Assembly (NCBI RefSeq): GCF_042656585.1
Contig: NZ_JBHSPG010000008.1
DNA: 64,000 nucleotides
Direction: 5' to 3' (one strand)
Source: Thalassorhabdus alkalitolerans
Lineage (GTDB): Bacteria; Bacillota; Bacilli; Bacillales; Marinococcaceae
Position numbers and translations under genes: made by a program. This document shows, in pieces, positions 9,080 through 17,772 of this stretch (position 1 is its first letter; each line of letters begins with the position of its first letter). A model generated the notes under the pieces. It was not told the origin of the DNA. It made no database searches and saw only the letters and a program-made list of their open reading frames with translations.

Positions 9080-11326
9080 TTAACCTTTTTTTATTGGAGC
9101 GAACTTAGCAAACAGCCTTTTAATTCCTTCTTTTGGAAAAGCAATATCAAGTTCAAGGTTCTCCCCTTCACCCTTTTTGCTTACCACGGTGCCAGTTCCC
9201 CATTTTTTGTGTTCCGCCTTATCGCCAACTTGCCAGTCAAATTCGTTTCCGCCTGTCGTCATCGTTGCAGGGCGTGAAGAGGCAGTTCGGCCTCCCTGCG
9301 GGCTGCTTCCTCCGCGGTTTCGTCCCATCAGCTCCTGGCCGGCACCTCTGCTTGTTTTCATCCAGGCAGGTGTCTCCTTTTTCTCCAACCCGTCCAGCAG
9401 TTCTTCAGGAAGCTCCTTAATAAAGCGTGACATTGGATTAGCCTGTGTACGCCCGTATAATTGGCGCATGTTTGCCCGCGTTAAGTGCAGTTCCTGCTCT
9501 GCACGGGTAATTCCCACGTAGGCAAGACGTCTTTCCTCCTCCATCTCTTCTGCCTCAAACAGTGAGCGGTTATGGGGGAAAATTCCTTCTTCCATTCCTA
9601 CGAGAAAGACAAGAGGAAATTCCAGACCTTTGGCAGAGTGAAGGGTCATCATTACAACTGCTTCATCTTCCTCTTCTTCATCCATTTGGTCAATGTCTGC
9701 TATTAGTGCAAGATCAGTTAAAAAAGAAATAAGGGATTTGTCATCATTATTCTTTTCAAAATCCTTCGTAACAGACATAAACTCTTCAATATTTTCTAAG
9801 CGGCTCTGAGATTCAAGGCTTTTATCTTCTTTTAACATATCCCTGTAGCCTGTTTTTTCTATTAGTTCTTCAACCAATTCTGTCACTGATAAATAATCCT
9901 GCTGCTGGATCCAGTTGCCGACCTTATCAGCAAAATCTTTCAGCTTACTTGTCGTACGGGCATTAAGACCGATCTGCTCTGCCTCCTGCAAAGCAGAAAA
10001 CATGGAAAGATCGTGAGCCATTGCATAAGCTGCAACCTTGTCTACGGTCGTCGCACCGATCCCGCGTTTTGGCACATTAATGATTCTTGCCAGGCTGATA
10101 TCATCATCAGGGTTAGCAACCAGGCGGAGATAGGCAAGAACATCCTTAATCTCTTTACGGTCGTAGAACTTTGTTCCGCCGATCATATTATAGTTAATGT
10201 TTGACTTTAAAAACATTTCCTCAATCACACGGGACTGGGCATTTGTCCGGTACAGTATGGCTACATCAGAATACTTAAGGCCTTTCTTTTGAACCGCTTG
10301 CTTGATCTGGTCGATAATATAGACAGCTTCATCACGCTCGTCTGCCGCTTCAAAAAAGTAAAGGTTCTGCCCCTCATCATTATCCGTCCAGAGATTTTTG
10401 GGCTTGCGTCCGGTGTTGTTTTTGATCACTTCGTTCGCTGCCTGTAAAATCTTTTTCGTTGACCGGTAGTTTTGTTCAAGAAGAATCGTAACAGCTTCTT
10501 CATAATCCTCTTCAAAAGAAAGGATGTTTTGAATATCTGCTCCTCGCCAGCGGTAAATAGACTGGTCAGAATCCCCTACAACACAAATATTCCGGTAACG
10601 TTCAGCAATCATGTTCACTAATACATATTGGGCATTGTTTGTATCCTGGTACTCGTCTACGTGAATGTATTGAAATTTCCTCTGGTAAAATTCCAAAACT
10701 TCCGGCACCTGTTTGAACAGCTTAATTGTTGTCATAATCAAATCATCAAAGTCCAGAGAATGATTTTTCTTCAGACGCTTTTGATACTCTTTGTACACAT
10801 CAGCTGCAATTTCCTCAAAAGGGCCATCGGCCTTTTCCGCAAATTTCTCAGGAGAATCCAGAATGTTCTTTGCCGAAGAAATAGCTCCAAGGAGGGAACG
10901 TGGTTCAAATTTCTTGGAATCAATATTTTGATCCTTTAAGATCTGCTTAATGACAGACAGCTGGTCTGAGCTGTCGAGGATGGAGAAGTTTCGATTGATT
11001 CCTATACGATCTGCATCTCTGCGTAAAATCCTTACACACATAGAGTGAAACGTAGACATCCATATATCTTCTGCTGTTCCTCCAACAAGCTGAGCTACTC
11101 TGTCTTTCATTTCTCTGGCAGCTTTATTCGTAAATGTCAGCGCCAGAATATTATATGGAGCTACCCCTTTTTCCCTTATGATGTAGGCAATGCGGTGAGT
11201 CAGAACTCTTGTCTTTCCGCTGCCCGCTCCTGCCATTATAAGTAACGGCCCATCTGTGTGCTTAACAGCACGTTTTTGTTCTGGATTCAATCCCGAAAGC
11301 ATTTTTTCAATAATTTGCTGTTGCAC
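9080..11326 (-). CDS. pcrA: ATP-dependent DNA helicase PcrA (UvrD/Rep superfamily 1A)
   Basis: Essential 3'-5' helicase that removes obstacles and recombinase filaments and works in excision repair. The 748-residue protein shows Q-motif LNPEQKRAV, Walker A AGAGSGKT (residues 32-39), Walker B VDEYQDTN, motif III VGDSDQSIYRWRGA, motif IV QNYRST and motif V TLHSAKGLEF, then a Gly/Ser-rich linker and the C-terminal RNA polymerase-binding Tudor-like segment (GDKAEHKKWGTGTV). Start codon is GTG, supported by GAGGTGGTG. A candidate SOS-controlled promoter lies in the pcrB-pcrA gap. Confidence 0.96.
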   Translation of the reverse strand: MQQQIIEKMLSGLNPEQKRAVKHTDGPLLIMAGAGSGKTRVLTHRIAYIIREKGVAPYNILALTFTNKAAREMKDRVAQLVGGTAEDIWMSTFHSMCVRILRRDADRIGINRNFSILDSSDQLSVIKQILKDQNIDSKKFEPRSLLGAISSAKNILDSPEKFAEKADGPFEEIAADVYKEYQKRLKKNHSLDFDDLIMTTIKLFKQVPEVLEFYQRKFQYIHVDEYQDTNNAQYVLVNMIAERYRNICVVGDSDQSIYRWRGADIQNILSFEEDYEEAVTILLEQNYRSTKKILQAANEVIKNNTGRKPKNLWTDNDEGQNLYFFEAADERDEAVYIIDQIKQAVQKKGLKYSDVAILYRTNAQSRVIEEMFLKSNINYNMIGGTKFYDRKEIKDVLAYLRLVANPDDDISLARIINVPKRGIGATTVDKVAAYAMAHDLSMFSALQEAEQIGLNARTTSKLKDFADKVGNWIQQQDYLSVTELVEELIEKTGYRDMLKEDKSLESQSRLENIEEFMSVTKDFEKNNDDKSLISFLTDLALIADIDQMDEEEEDEAVVMMTLHSAKGLEFPLVFLVGMEEGIFPHNRSLFEAEEMEEERRLAYVGITRAEQELHLTRANMRQLYGRTQANPMSRFIKELPEELLDGLEKKETPAWMKTSRGAGQELMGRNRGGSSPQGGRTASSRPATMTTGGNEFDWQVGDKAEHKKWGTGTVVSKKGEGENLELDIAFPKEGIKRLFAKFAPIKKG

Positions 11327-11340
11327 AGTATCACCACCTC

Positions 11341-11392
11341 AAAACGTATGTTCGTGTAATATTATTATACCTTCCCTTTTGGCATCCTTCAA
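11341..11392 (-). promoter_or_regulatory. Promoter with LexA (SOS) box for pcrA-ligA-camS
   Basis: Minus strand: -35 TTGAAG (11392-11387), 17-bp spacer, -10 TATAAT (11369-11364), then CGAACATACGTTTT (11354-11341) just at or after the predicted start. The last element fits the Bacillus SOS consensus CGAACRNRYGTTYC at 13 of 14 positions. The -35 overlaps the pcrB stop codon. LexA bound here would block the promoter, so the operon should rise on DNA damage. Spacing and match are direct observations; regulation is inferred. Confidence 0.75.
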
Positions 11393-12087
11393 TTTTCTTT
11401 TACTTCTTTAACGGCTTTGACTGTTTTTAATGCCTGCCTGCTATTTTCATATATGATGTTGCCCACAACCACAGTATCTGCATAGGCAGCCATTTCCCTT
11501 GCCTGCTCAGAAGTTTTGATCCCGCCGCCATAAAACAAGCGGGCATGCTGCAGCGACTGTTTTGCCTTCTGGACAATTTCAGGATCTCCGTATTCCCCGC
11601 TGTATTCTACATAGAATACAGGGAGATGAAACATCTTATCAGCCATTAATGCGTAGGCTTCCACATCATCCGCGCTTAACTCTGTATCTGCCTGGGTAAG
11701 CTGAGCAGCTTTTGAACTCTTGTTTAAAATACAATAGCCTTCTGTAATAATCTCCTCCCAATTCATTAAATGGCCGAACTCCTTTAACGCCTGACGATGT
11801 AAACCTGTCACCCATTTTGTTTGGCCGGCATTTAATACTGACGGGATGAGAAAATAATCGAACCCCGGGGTCAACGCATCCAGGGCCGAGACCTCCAGTG
11901 CACAGGCAACGGAATACCTTCGTACTCTTGATAGAAGAGCCAGCGTGTTATCAAACGTAACATTATCACTGCCTCCGATAATAATAGCATCCGTGCCAGA
12001 TTCACAAACCTTTTCTAACAGATCATCAGCTATTTCCTTGGCTGGATCAAGTTTAAATACATGTTTCCATTCATTATAGGAAAGCAT
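11389..12087 (-). CDS. pcrB: Heptaprenylglyceryl phosphate synthase PcrB
   Basis: Joins heptaprenyl diphosphate to sn-glycerol-1-phosphate, an archaea-like ether lipid step in Bacillaceae. The 232-residue TIM barrel has the family signatures KLDPAK near the N-terminus, TDAIIIGGSDNVT, YVEYSG and the phosphate-binding LFYGGGIKTSEQA near residues 193-205. GGAGGATATAA supports the ATG. In B. subtilis it also sits just upstream of pcrA. The neighbour upstream differs here because the nitrogen island begins at that point. Confidence 0.94.
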   Translation of the reverse strand: MLSYNEWKHVFKLDPAKEIADDLLEKVCESGTDAIIIGGSDNVTFDNTLALLSRVRRYSVACALEVSALDALTPGFDYFLIPSVLNAGQTKWVTGLHRQALKEFGHLMNWEEIITEGYCILNKSSKAAQLTQADTELSADDVEAYALMADKMFHLPVFYVEYSGEYGDPEIVQKAKQSLQHARLFYGGGIKTSEQAREMAAYADTVVVGNIIYENSRQALKTVKAVKEVKEN

Positions 12088-12268
12088 TTATATCCTCCGA
12101 CTTGTTATTGTTCTGTTCTTCAAACTCTGATTATATCAGAAAACAAAATGATCTCGAAATGGGATCACCCCTAAGATATGTGTCAAATTCTTTCCTTTTT
12201 TCCTCTCAGCCCCAGCCTTCTTCAAACTTACTGTATTCCATCCACATATCATCCATAAGACGATAAAT

Positions 12269-12724
12269 TTATTTCTTAAACAGGAGCTTTCGTACCCGTT
12301 TTCTAAAACGCTCATCCTTAACTTCCTTCTTGTTTTCATGTTCACTGCAAAGACTTTCCATGACAAGAAATTTAGGTTCATTTACAAGCTGTGGAAAGGG
12401 AGGGCGAACATTGTGAAAAGGTGATTCTCTGCCCAAAGCTTGACACCATACATGCACGGCCCATTTTGCCGTAACAGGTCTTATGTTTTCAGTCATAAGC
12501 TTTTCGGCTAAGGCCATAGCTTCCCCGTAAGTAATCCCACTATCTTGTTGGAGAATCCTCTCTGGAACCTCACAATTCAAGGCCAGAATCAACGCATAAA
12601 TGTCCGTTCTATTTTCCCCGTATAACTCGGATAGAGCCTTTTTAAGATGATCTTCTTCTATACACCATGGCAGACCAAAACGATTCACAAATTGACAAAC
12701 AGATTCTTTCATGTAATCCTTCAT
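12269..12724 (-). CDS. Uncharacterised 151-residue protein with a WAVxxWxxALG motif
   Basis: I cannot assign a function. The middle of the protein contains an all-helical pattern (DIYALILALNCEVPERIL, then AKWAVHVWCQALG near residues 86-98). I recall this as a small helical module seen in many bacterial proteins, often next to signalling or effector domains. The C-terminus is strongly basic (KKEVKDERFRKRVRKLLFKK), suggesting nucleic acid or membrane contact. The ATG has GAGGAGACG just upstream. It is a single gene between pcrB and the divergent adenine deaminase gene, at the island boundary. Confidence 0.7.
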   Translation of the reverse strand: MKDYMKESVCQFVNRFGLPWCIEEDHLKKALSELYGENRTDIYALILALNCEVPERILQQDSGITYGEAMALAEKLMTENIRPVTAKWAVHVWCQALGRESPFHNVRPPFPQLVNEPKFLVMESLCSEHENKKEVKDERFRKRVRKLLFKK

Positions 12725-12931
12725 TTTCGTCTCCTCAATTATTGTACTCAGCAGATCAAACGGAAAAATAAAGCCTGCATCTGTGTTACATTTGTTTTCC
12801 TTTATACAGACTCAAAAAGTCTAAATCATTTGATTTATTGGAATAGGATAAATATGAGAGAAGATTTATCAATCCCCTTTCATATGCACCTTCATTTCTG
12901 TAGGATAGAAGAAAACTTAAAGGGTGAATGC

Positions 12932-14671
12932 ATGGTGGAGGAACATATATTACAAGAACGTTTAAATGCAGCCACTGGACGTAAAAAAGCAGAAATTGTT
13001 TTTAAAAATATAAAAGTGGCTGATGTATTTAACAAAGAATGGAAAGAAACAGATGTAGCGGTGGAAAAAGGCAAAATTGTCGGGCTGGGTGCGTTTGAAG
13101 GTGAAACGGTGATAGATGGCAAAGGAAAGTACTTAAGTCCGGGATTTATTGACGGCCATGTTCATATGGAATCTTCTATGGTTGCTCCAGCAGAGCTGAG
13201 CAAAGTTCTTCTCAGTCATGGTGTTACATCTATTGTGACAGACCCCCATGAAATTGCCAATGTTTCTGGGACAGAAGGAATACAGTACATGCTCGACGCC
13301 ACGGAATCACTGCCTCTGCATGTCTTTTTTATGCTTCCTTCCTGCGTTCCTTCCACTGAATTTGAGAATTCCGGAGCTGTTTTAAAGGCTGAAGACCTCT
13401 CTCCTTTTTACAATCATAAAAGAGTGCTGGGCTTGGCTGAAGTCATGGATTTCCCTGCTGTCAGGAAGGGAAGGCCTGATATGATTGAGAAGCTTCTTGA
13501 TGCCATTAATGGAAATAAGCCTATCGACGGCCATGCAGCAGGGCTGCAGCCGGAAGATATTAACACGTACCGCACGGCAGGCATTTCCACCGATCACGAA
13601 GCTGTTACAGAGGAAGAAGCGAAGGCCAGGCTTGAACGAGGCATGTGGCTTATGATTAGAGAAGGGTCAGCGGCTAAAGATCTCACCTCATTGATAGGGG
13701 TTGTGACAGAAAAAAATGCAAGCAGATGTTTATTTGTAACAGATGATAAGCACTTAGATGACCTGAAAAGAACCGGAAGCATAAATTACAACGTCCGGCT
13801 TGCAATAAAGGAGGGCATCGACCCTGTAACTGCTATTTCCATGGGGAGTTTTCATGCTGCTCAATGTTTCGGCTTAAAGGAAAAAGGTGCTGTAGCACCT
13901 GGATTTGATGCAGACCTTGTTTTGCTGAATGATCCCTACAAGCTCGACATCCATGAGGTGTACAGCTCAGGAAAACTGGTCGCAAAAGAGGGCGAGTACT
14001 GCGGACCGGATCCAGTTCCGCATCCAGTTCCAAAAAATCTTACTGAAAGTGTTTCTCTTAAGCCTGTCACAGTAGAGGATTTAACAATCAGGTTTAAGGA
14101 AAAGGAAGCAAAGGCTCATGTTATTGAAGTGAGACCCAATGCTATTCATACAAGACACGTAGTAGAAAAAGTGCCAGTAAACAATGGTGCTTTCATCTCA
14201 GATCACATGTATTTAAAGCTTGCTGTCATCGAAAGACACAATGCAACTGGAAATATAGGCAAAAGCATTGTAAAGGGAATGACTTTTACCGATGGGGCTA
14301 TTGCATCTACTGTTGCTCATGATTCCCATAACCTTATGGTTTGCGGAGCAAATGATGAGGATATGATCGCAGCAATCGAACAAGTACAGCACCAAAAAGG
14401 CGGCATAGCAGTAGTAAAAGACAAAGCAAGTATTGCTTCTATTCCTCTTTCTATATCAGGCCTGATTTCTGACCAGCCTTCTCATGTGGTAATGAGGCAA
14501 ATTGAAGAAGTAAACGATGCATTAAAGCAAATTGGATTTACTGGTCATTTTGACCCTCTGCTAACTCTTTCGTTTTTAGCACTTCCAGTTATTCCAGAGT
14601 TAAAAGTAACAGATAAGGGATTGTTTGACGTAAAGCAGTTTGACTTTCTAAATATTGAAGCTATTGAATAG
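12932..14671 (+). CDS. ade: Adenine deaminase (AdeC family)
   Basis: Deaminates adenine to hypoxanthine plus ammonia, feeding adenine to xanthine dehydrogenase or salvage. The 579-residue amidohydrolase has the metal motif HVHMESSM, the DPHEIANVSG segment, GHAAGL and STDHEAVTEEEA, and the family-specific C-terminal domain (HDSHNLMVCGANDEDM). B. subtilis AdeC is of the same length. The frame is open further upstream, but homology begins at MVEEHIL and AAGGGTGA precedes the ATG at 12932, so I trimmed it there. Single-gene transcript ending in the terminator at 14681. Confidence 0.94.
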   Translation: MVEEHILQERLNAATGRKKAEIVFKNIKVADVFNKEWKETDVAVEKGKIVGLGAFEGETVIDGKGKYLSPGFIDGHVHMESSMVAPAELSKVLLSHGVTSIVTDPHEIANVSGTEGIQYMLDATESLPLHVFFMLPSCVPSTEFENSGAVLKAEDLSPFYNHKRVLGLAEVMDFPAVRKGRPDMIEKLLDAINGNKPIDGHAAGLQPEDINTYRTAGISTDHEAVTEEEAKARLERGMWLMIREGSAAKDLTSLIGVVTEKNASRCLFVTDDKHLDDLKRTGSINYNVRLAIKEGIDPVTAISMGSFHAAQCFGLKEKGAVAPGFDADLVLLNDPYKLDIHEVYSSGKLVAKEGEYCGPDPVPHPVPKNLTESVSLKPVTVEDLTIRFKEKEAKAHVIEVRPNAIHTRHVVEKVPVNNGAFISDHMYLKLAVIERHNATGNIGKSIVKGMTFTDGAIASTVAHDSHNLMVCGANDEDMIAAIEQVQHQKGGIAVVKDKASIASIPLSISGLISDQPSHVVMRQIEEVNDALKQIGFTGHFDPLLTLSFLALPVIPELKVTDKGLFDVKQFDFLNIEAIE

Positions 14672-14680
14672 CCCAGCCTC

Positions 14681-14721
14681 AGACAGTGATAGAGATGTAA
14701 ACTCTCTTCACTGTCTTTTTT
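14681..14721 (+). terminator. Terminator after adenine deaminase
   Basis: AGACAGTG...CACTGTCT with an inner TAGAGA/TCTCT arm and a T6 tail, starting 10 nt after the ade stop. Confidence 0.85.
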
Positions 14722-14800
14722 CTTCCTTTCATACTTCCCCACTTTTTCAAAACATTTACATCGTATGGAATGTATATTAACCTCCTTTGTGAAGTTTTTA

Positions 14801-14817
14801 TGTTAGATAACCTAACA
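14801..14817. promoter_or_regulatory. TnrA/GlnR box upstream of dur3
   Basis: TGTTAGATAACCTAACA matches TGTNA-N7-TNACA at every fixed position. It is the only strong signal in the 314-bp ade-dur3 gap and lies 219 bp before the dur3 ATG. I do not see a convincing -10 at the ideal distance; TACTAT (14824-14829) is the best nearby hexamer. It implies control by nitrogen status. Confidence 0.75.
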
Positions 14818-14885
14818 TGAATGTACTATCTGCTTTTTTCCCGTGTTAGTGTAAGTACATAGAAATCAAAGGAGGCAGTAAAGCA

Positions 14886-14960
14886 ATGAGACTACATAAG
14901 CTCAAAAACTTACCACCTCTGTTGTGGAAAACGGGCTCACCAACATCCAGACGGACCTGA
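14886..14960 (+). CDS. Possible 24-codon leader peptide upstream of dur3
   Basis: AAAGGAGGCAGTAAAGCA precedes an ATG and a short frame encoding MRLHKLKNLPPLLWKTGSPT plus SRRT: basic and proline-rich, without a membrane helix. It lies between the TnrA/GlnR box and dur3 and would be the first translated element of that mRNA. No terminator hairpin follows it, so classical attenuation is not obvious. It may be a leader peptide or simply a chance frame behind a good ribosome site. Confidence 0.35.
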   Translation: MRLHKLKNLPPLLWKTGSPTSRRT

Positions 14961-15035
14961 AATCAAAATCCAATAAAACACCATGAGGCTAATTATTAAA
15001 AAAATTAATTTATATTCAACAAATGGAGGAAGATT

Positions 15036-16589
15036 ATGTTAACACCAAGTACAGGATATTTAATTTTGCTAATATTCGGATTGTTTTTCACCACTCTAAC
15101 CATTGTCATGCATAGACGCAGAGGAAAGGAAATGACCGCAGAACAATTTAGTACTGCCGGCAGAAGTGTTGGTGTCGGCCTGGCAAGCGCTTCTATCATT
15201 GCGGCATGGACGTGGGCAGCTACACTGATGATGTCGTCATCTACCGGCTTTCAATACGGAATCAGCGGTCCATACTGGTACGCAGCCGGCGCTTGTATCC
15301 AGGTCCTATTATTTGCTGTTGTAGCTCTTCACTTGAAACGAAAGGCACCAAAAGCTCACACGTTCTTGGAATTTATCGGAAAACGGTTTGATAAGAAAAA
15401 TCATAAACTTATGATGGTGTTTGCCCTCATGACAAATATTATTGTAACTGCCATGGTTATACTTGGCGGAGCGATTGCTTTAAATTCACTAACTGGGATG
15501 AATATTTACGCTGCTGCTTTCTTGATTCCGCTGACTTTCACCATTTATACAATGATCGGCGGTTTAAAAGCTTCTTTTATAGCAGACTACTTAAATACTG
15601 TAATGATATTTGTTATCTTAACGATTTTTGCAACTGTTGTTTATCTGAATTTTGGCGTATCTACTGTATACGAAGGACTCAGCTCACTTCCTGAGTCACA
15701 GCAGATGCTTACTATGGCCTCTATCCCTGGATTGTTTTTCGGGATGATCAATATTATCGGAAACTTTGGCGCGGTATTTGTTGACCAGTCTTACTGGCAG
15801 CGTGCTATAGCAAGTAAAGACAGCGCTGCTTCCAGAGCTTATATTTATGGCGGGATTGCATGGTTTTCCATCCCATTTGCGATTGCTACCTTCTTAGGGG
15901 TAAGTGCAGCAGGTCTGGGATTAAGCATAACTGATCCAGATGCCTCCGCTCCCCTCATGGCAGCTCATTTATTAGGTTCTGTCGGGTCAATTTTATTCTT
16001 AGTGATGTTGTTTATGGCTGTGATGTCTACTGGCGCAGCCGAACTTACAGCCATTACAAATATTGTCGTAACTGATATTTATCGTAAATCGATTAACCCA
16101 ACGGCAAGCAGTAAACAAACATTAAAAGTATCACGTATCGTTACTCTTAGCTTTGGACTCTCTATGGGATTCCTGTCTATCTTACTTTTCAACATAGGAA
16201 TAGGTTTAGGTTTTGTTTACATGGCTATGGGTATTTTTGTAAGTGGTGCCGTTATTCCATTAACGTTAGGACTGCTTTGGAAACGCGCAACCAACACAGG
16301 ATGTTTTTACGGAGCATTGTTAGGGATGATTTCTGGTGTAACCGTGTGGGTCACGACTGCTTACGTCTCTTATGGACAAGTCAGTGTTGCATCCTTGGGA
16401 GAACTCAATTCTATGCTGGCCGGTAATGTTACTGTATTTGCCGTAAGTGGAGCCATTTCTATAGGACATGCCTTGCTCTCTAAAGAAGAATTCGACTTTG
16501 AAGCGTTAAAAGATCAGTTTAAAAGCTTTGATGATGAAGTAGAAGAAGAAGGTGCACTTGAATCCGGTGCAAGGAAGGAAGTAGTCTAA
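15036..16589 (+). CDS. Sodium:solute symporter, Dur3-like (probable urea uptake)
   Basis: A 517-residue SSS-family transporter with about 13 predicted membrane helices. The segment NIIGNFGAVFVDQSYWQRAIAS around residues 235-256 resembles the eukaryotic urea symporter Dur3, as does the early AAWTWAATLMMSSSTGFQYG. Substrate assignment as urea is an inference from this resemblance and from position next to the urease operon; related SSS proteins carry other small solutes. GGAGGAAGATT supports the ATG. The 79-residue protein at 16592 starts 2 nt after its stop. A perfect TnrA/GlnR box lies upstream. The last 35 residues are acidic. Confidence 0.8.
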   Translation: MLTPSTGYLILLIFGLFFTTLTIVMHRRRGKEMTAEQFSTAGRSVGVGLASASIIAAWTWAATLMMSSSTGFQYGISGPYWYAAGACIQVLLFAVVALHLKRKAPKAHTFLEFIGKRFDKKNHKLMMVFALMTNIIVTAMVILGGAIALNSLTGMNIYAAAFLIPLTFTIYTMIGGLKASFIADYLNTVMIFVILTIFATVVYLNFGVSTVYEGLSSLPESQQMLTMASIPGLFFGMINIIGNFGAVFVDQSYWQRAIASKDSAASRAYIYGGIAWFSIPFAIATFLGVSAAGLGLSITDPDASAPLMAAHLLGSVGSILFLVMLFMAVMSTGAAELTAITNIVVTDIYRKSINPTASSKQTLKVSRIVTLSFGLSMGFLSILLFNIGIGLGFVYMAMGIFVSGAVIPLTLGLLWKRATNTGCFYGALLGMISGVTVWVTTAYVSYGQVSVASLGELNSMLAGNVTVFAVSGAISIGHALLSKEEFDFEALKDQFKSFDDEVEEEGALESGARKEVV

Positions 16590-16591
16590 GC

Positions 16592-16831
16592 ATGGAAGAA
16601 GATAAGCAGTTATTAAGAGATGCTAAATTGTGTACAAGATGGGTATTCGGACTAACATTTGTGTTGATCATTCTTTTCCCAGGAATCATGTTTATTACAG
16701 GATATAATTACAGCCTGCAATTTTTCAAAGGGTGGACATACCTTGCGTTTGGCTGGCTGGTGATCGCAGGTCTCTATATAGCCATCCGGCCATGGGTGGA
16801 GTACTTCAAGGAAAACAAAAAAGCCTCTTAA
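16592..16831 (+). CDS. Small two-helix membrane protein, probable partner of the symporter
   Basis: 79 residues with two hydrophobic helices (about 17-38 and 49-67), a charged N-terminus (MEEDKQLLRDAKLCTRW) and a basic C-terminus. Several SSS transporters are encoded with such a small subunit (DUF997/YhdT and DUF4212 types), and this protein is similar in size and topology, though I cannot assign it to either. It begins 2 nt after the symporter stop, so translational coupling is likely. It is followed by a strong terminator. Confidence 0.7.
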   Translation: MEEDKQLLRDAKLCTRWVFGLTFVLIILFPGIMFITGYNYSLQFFKGWTYLAFGWLVIAGLYIAIRPWVEYFKENKKAS

Positions 16832-16841
16832 TGAAAGAAAC

Positions 16842-16885
16842 GGGTCAGCCTCAAGCAGGAAAGCTTTTGAGGCTGACCCTTTTTT
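16842..16885 (+). terminator. Terminator of the dur3 operon
   Basis: GGGTCAGCCTCAA / TTGAGGCTGACCC is a 13-bp stem followed by six T residues. Confidence 0.9.
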
Positions 16886-16907
16886 CTGTTACCGAGGTAC
16901 ATACCAT

Positions 16908-16947
16908 AAAACAAGCTCAGAGCAGCCATTGCTCTGAGCTCGTTTTG
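16908..16947 (-). terminator. Terminator of the urease operon
   Basis: On the minus strand GAGCTCAGAGC pairs with GCTCTGAGCTT around a 7-base loop, followed by GTTTTAT. It starts directly at the ureD stop codon (16948). Confidence 0.85.
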
Positions 16948-17772
16948 TTATCTTTGATACTCATTAATAATTTCTTTGACCTTCCCCTGCACGTGATTCA
17001 TTTCTTTTTTCAGCTCAATGAGATCATTACTTAACCACCGAAAGTGCCATGCTCCCTCTTCTACTTCTGTCACTGCTCCCCTGGTTTTTGCAGCCGTTCC
17101 TAAAAAGCTTTGAAATTCAGCCAGTGAGTTTCTATGTAATGAAGGAGAAACCACCCAAATCGTTGCATAATAAACAAATGTATCAAAACCGCCTAGGCCC
17201 AGCTGCCTTTCATTCTCAGAGGGCGAATAAGAAAAACGGTCAAAACAAAGGAGCTCCTCATCTTTTGTAATTTCAAAAAGGGTATCTACTGCTTTGTACT
17301 GGAAGGACTCATCTTTATCCTTTCGCCCTGGGGCAAGGATATCTCCCCAAACCAGATGAGCACTGTCGTTCATATGCACTCTGGTCTCACTCAGAAATCT
17401 TGCATCCTGAAATGGAATAACAGACTCTGGAGCGTATTCTAAAAATGCATTCTCCCCTACCTCTACATGAAACCTCTGAGTGCTCCACAAGCCCTCTTTT
17501 TCAGGATAAACCTTTGTAGCTGACTGAGGGATCATGCGAACATGAGCATTCTCCCCTAAACGAAAACCAAAGTCGTTTTCATCCCCTGCTACCATTCCTC
17601 CAGAGGTTTCTACCAAATAAACCACAGCTTCTTCCTCGCTTTCTGGATAAAGAACTCTGCTGACTCTTAGAGGGGGATGCTGGTACACTTTGTTAAGGAC
17701 AGTTTTGTTATTTTTTTGAATGAAGGACAAGGTGAGCTGTCCTTTTAGATTTAACCTCTCTTTAAGAGCCAC
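16948..17772 (-). CDS. ureD: Urease accessory protein UreD
   Basis: Scaffold of the nickel insertion complex UreD-UreF-UreG, docking on apo-urease. The 274-residue sequence carries the family features PLRVSRVLYPE, YLVETSGGMVAGDE (near residue 52-65) and the QSATKVYP motif near residue 83. It is last of ureABCEFGD and overlaps ureG by 11 nt, so the two are probably translationally coupled. Confidence 0.94.
   Translation of the reverse strand: MALKERLNLKGQLTLSFIQKNNKTVLNKVYQHPPLRVSRVLYPESEEEAVVYLVETSGGMVAGDENDFGFRLGENAHVRMIPQSATKVYPEKEGLWSTQRFHVEVGENAFLEYAPESVIPFQDARFLSETRVHMNDSAHLVWGDILAPGRKDKDESFQYKAVDTLFEITKDEELLCFDRFSYSPSENERQLGLGGFDTFVYYATIWVVSPSLHRNSLAEFQSFLGTAAKTRGAVTEVEEGAWHFRWLSNDLIELKKEMNHVQGKVKEIINEYQR

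Noticed and set aside
12647..12931. N-terminal extension of adenine deaminase from an upstream ATG
   Set aside because: The extra 95 residues are low-complexity and non-homologous, overlap the divergent gene's start, and the ATG at 12932 has its own ribosome site.
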